NCBI RefSeq assembly: GCF_001463705.1
Contig: NZ_BBWH01000005.1
Coordinates: 1 to 64,000, forward strand
Direction: 5' to 3'
Length of the DNA stretch: 64,000 nt
Origin: Aureimonas sp. AU12
GTDB lineage: Bacteria > Pseudomonadota > Alphaproteobacteria > Rhizobiales > Rhizobiaceae
Below the pieces are notes generated by a model. That model worked only from the letters and a program-made list of their open reading frames with translations, was not told the origin of the DNA and ran no database searches. Position 1 is the first letter of the stretch; the number at the start of each line of letters is the position of its first letter. The position numbers and the translations under genes are program-made. Below, piece after piece: positions 62,229 to 64,000 of this stretch.

Positions 62229-64000
62229 TCAGACCTTGCAGTTGGCGACCAGGAGGCCGAAATCGTCGTCGCGCTCGGCCCGCGCGAAGAGGTCGGACGG
62301 CGAGACGTAGACGGTGGCGCCGTCCGCATCGGTCCCGTCGGGAATGGCGTCCCACAGGCTCAATTCGCTCTCGCCTCGCGTCGCGTCGGTCGACGGCGTG
62401 ACAACGTCCCACCGAGTGCCCGACCGATCGAAGGATATCAGCATTGAGCGGCCGAACTCATCAGCCGTGAGGGCCCGATCTTCCTGCTGAAACATGCCGT
62501 CGAACCCGCGAACTTGGCGAATGCCATTGGCGGCCTCAAATACGTCTTCGTCGTCGGCATTTCTTCCGATGAATTTGGGACTGCCCTCGTGTGTTGTCCC
62601 GTCGGGAATGGCGTCCCAAAGCGAGGACTGGCCTTCGGCGTCGGGCGTCGCTATATTGGAGCCGGTTGGCGAGGAAAGAGAGCTGTGTCCGCTTTCCTGG
62701 AAACCGGTGGGGCGGTCAGTCGTCTCCCCGCCGCGCCGACCTTTCTCATAAGCCGTCATCAGCCAGGTCTTGGATTCTCCGTCATAGGTCAGGCGGATCA
62801 CGGCTTTATGCGTCGAGTTCTCCAACAGGATGCGGTTCTCGCTCCTCGTCTTGACCGTCGTGCCGGCGAGGATCGACGGGAGATCCTCGAGGACCTCGGG
62901 ATGCTTCTCGGCGATCTTGGCAAGGCCCAGTCCGTTGTCCCTTGCGGCATCGTACCGTCCCCAGATGACATCGATCGGCCCCACGTCGGGATGCGACAGC
63001 AATCCAGCGATCTCGCCATCCCGCCGGCGTGACAAGAAGTCGACGGCCGCCGTCCAGTTGTCGGCGAACGGCTCGCGTGGATAGACCGGCCCTGCCGGTC
63101 CCGTGCCGATCGGCTCGACATCGAGGACGCGGCTCGGCGGAGCACGATGGGGCCGCTCGTCGGGGAAGAGGCCGGCCAGATCTTCCGCCTCGCGCGTCGC
63201 GGGCTCCACCGCTCGCGCGGCCGCAAGCTGCGGCTCGGGCGGCGACAGGAGTGCCGGGAGCCCATCGCGCTCGATCGCCGCCTGAATGTCGCCGATGAAG
63301 GCGCGGGCTTCCCGGCTGGCGTTCGATCCGCCTGCAAACCGCCGTGCGGCCTCCGTGAGCGCGTCCGACACGGGTCCACGTGATCGCGCCATCCGATCGA
63401 CGATCGCGCCCACGGTCTCCGCCGTGACCGCGCGCGACGCATTCCCGGCGGCATCGAGCGCATTACCGGCGGCCTCGATCACGTCAGCGCGCTCGCCGAG
63501 CATGGCAAAGAGGCGCTTATCCTGTCGCAGCACCTTCATCGCCGCGTCGAGCACCTTCACCCGCTCGCCGATCAGCGTCTTGGTCAGGTCGAACGTGCCG
63601 AACATGTCAGTCTGCGTTTCCTGCCGGACGCCGCTCGCCATCACCTCCTCGAGCAGCATCCGAGCCGCCCGGTCGGTCTCGGGATCGAACTTGGCGAGAT
63701 CCGCGATCGCGGCCGCATGCATGCGCGGATCCGCAACGAGCTCTCCGACAAGCGCCGCATGGTTCTGGTCAATCACCCCGTTGACCGTCATCCCCCAAGC
63801 ATCGTCCGACAGGCGCGCCAGAGCTGTCGCCCGGCGCATCATGGCGCCTGACATCGGCAAGCCGTCGTCGAGGAGGTCGGGCCGATCGCGCATCACGCGG
63901 GCGGCGTCGATCGCTTCACCGGATCCCTCCTGCATGTTCTTCTTGGCGGCCATCGCCCGCACGTCCTCGGCCGTCCAGCCGTCGCGCTCGCGGAACAGGT
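62229..64000 (-). CDS. Phage polyvalent-type protein with Barnase/EndoU-like nuclease domain (5' end outside window)
   Basis: Coding sequence in this frame continues upstream past the window edge; the visible part is about 589 residues. Near the start (TGTFDLTKTLIGERVKVLDA and VIEAAGNALDAAGNASRA) it resembles the helical segment found in DdrB-like phage proteins. Bases 62739-62981 encode GPIDVIWG, GLGLAKIAEKHPEVLEDLP, RSENRILLE and HKAVIRLTYDG, the pattern of phage Barnase/EndoU/RelE-like (PBECR) domains. The C-terminus has two SLWDAIPDGT repeats. Polyvalent phage proteins are injected with DNA and act against host defences. Confidence 0.68.
   Translation of the reverse strand, partial: LFRERDGWTAEDVRAMAAKKNMQEGSGEAIDAARVMRDRPDLLDDGLPMSGAMMRRATALARLSDDAWGMTVNGVIDQNHAALVGELVADPRMHAAAIADLAKFDPETDRAARMLLEEVMASGVRQETQTDMFGTFDLTKTLIGERVKVLDAAMKVLRQDKRLFAMLGERADVIEAAGNALDAAGNASRAVTAETVGAIVDRMARSRGPVSDALTEAARRFAGGSNASREARAFIGDIQAAIERDGLPALLSPPEPQLAAARAVEPATREAEDLAGLFPDERPHRAPPSRVLDVEPIGTGPAGPVYPREPFADNWTAAVDFLSRRRDGEIAGLLSHPDVGPIDVIWGRYDAARDNGLGLAKIAEKHPEVLEDLPSILAGTTVKTRSENRILLENSTHKAVIRLTYDGESKTWLMTAYEKGRRGGETTDRPTGFQESGHSSLSSPTGSNIATPDAEGQSSLWDAIPDGTTHEGSPKFIGRNADDEDVFEAANGIRQVRGFDGMFQQEDRALTADEFGRSMLISFDRSGTRWDVVTPSTDATRGESELSLWDAIPDGTDADGATVYVSPSDLFARAERDDDFGLLVANCKV
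62331..62352. repeat. Repeat copy 1 within the polyvalent gene (22 bp)
   Basis: This 22-bp stretch is identical to 62597-62618. It encodes most of the SLWDAIPDGT motif on the minus strand, so it reflects a duplicated C-terminal motif about 266 bp apart. Confidence 0.75.
62597..62618. repeat. Repeat copy 2 within the polyvalent gene (22 bp)
   Basis: This is the identical partner of 62331-62352 in the same reading frame. Flanking codons differ, so the duplication is old or only the motif core is conserved. Confidence 0.75.

Larger units (their letters stand above)
53502..64000. mobile_element. Late-gene end of a prophage, continuing past the window
   Basis: All genes from 53.6 kb to the window end lie on the minus strand, tightly packed, and encode virion, lysis and host-interaction proteins: tail, spanins, endolysin, tail fibre, a very large internal protein and a polyvalent-type protein. 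The element abuts the 3' end of tRNA-Thr, a classic integration site. The order of a T7-like tail fibre, an internal-virion-sized protein and a lysis cassette suggests a podovirus. The other end, integrase and repeated attachment core are outside the window. Confidence 0.88.

Overview
This 64 kb window looks like chromosomal DNA of a GC-rich alphaproteobacterium, most likely a member of the Hyphomicrobiales (Rhizobiales). The evidence is a Porin_2-type rhizobial porin, hemA for 5-aminolevulinate synthase (C4 heme pathway), motifs resembling the rhizobial iron-regulator sites (TGA-N9-TCA boxes of RirA type and an ICE-like motif of Irr type), and many FadR, DeoR, TRAP, ABC and Gfo/Idh/MocA genes. 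The genus cannot be fixed from sequence alone; Aurantimonadaceae would fit.

Layout. 1-6.96 kb: a truncated acyltransferase, a TonB-dependent siderophore receptor, a porin and an ABC exporter. 7.0-15.4 kb: a sugar or sugar-acid locus, with a FadR-type regulator divergent from a 2-hydroxyacid dehydrogenase/FucU-like mutarotase pair and followed by a TRAP transporter, an idonate-dehydrogenase-like enzyme, a FucA-like aldolase and an esterase. 15.5-25.0 kb: one compact ten-gene minus-strand operon holding a CUT1 sugar ABC importer (binding protein, two permeases, ATPase) with two TIM-barrel isomerases, a Gfo/Idh/MocA dehydrogenase, a hydrolase, a ribulose-phosphate-epimerase-family enzyme and a ROK kinase. 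25.2-31.1 kb: a divergent second Gfo/Idh/MocA gene and a five-gene ribose-type ABC/dehydrogenase/DeoR operon. The control regions of the two importer operons share a near-identical 16-bp motif, so they are probably one DeoR-controlled regulon for an unusual hexose or keto-glycoside.

31.3-53.3 kb is mostly housekeeping and miscellaneous: an MBL-fold hydrolase, a siderophore-interacting flavoprotein (with an upstream TGA-N9-TCA box), a sugar transferase and epimerase, hemA, an AbrB-type permease, an aminotransferase, mscL, a YjbQ protein, hydrolases, pyrD, a methyltransferase, a MATE pump, a histone-deacetylase-like amidohydrolase, an EamA permease, an ATP-dependent DNA ligase, a DnaQ-type exonuclease and a nitronate monooxygenase.

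53.4-64.0 kb: a tRNA-Thr(CGT) gene is followed by the late end of a prophage, all on the minus strand and running out of the window. In transcription order it carries a large multidomain (polyvalent-type) protein with a Barnase/EndoU-like phage nuclease domain, a very large internal-virion-type protein, a T7-like tail fibre, a small protein, a GH108 endolysin with a C-terminal membrane segment, an overlapping Rz/Rz1 spanin pair, a membrane coiled-coil protein and a Fn3/SGNH tail protein. The gene set suggests a podovirus-like phage inserted at the tRNA 3' end. No integrase is visible in the window.
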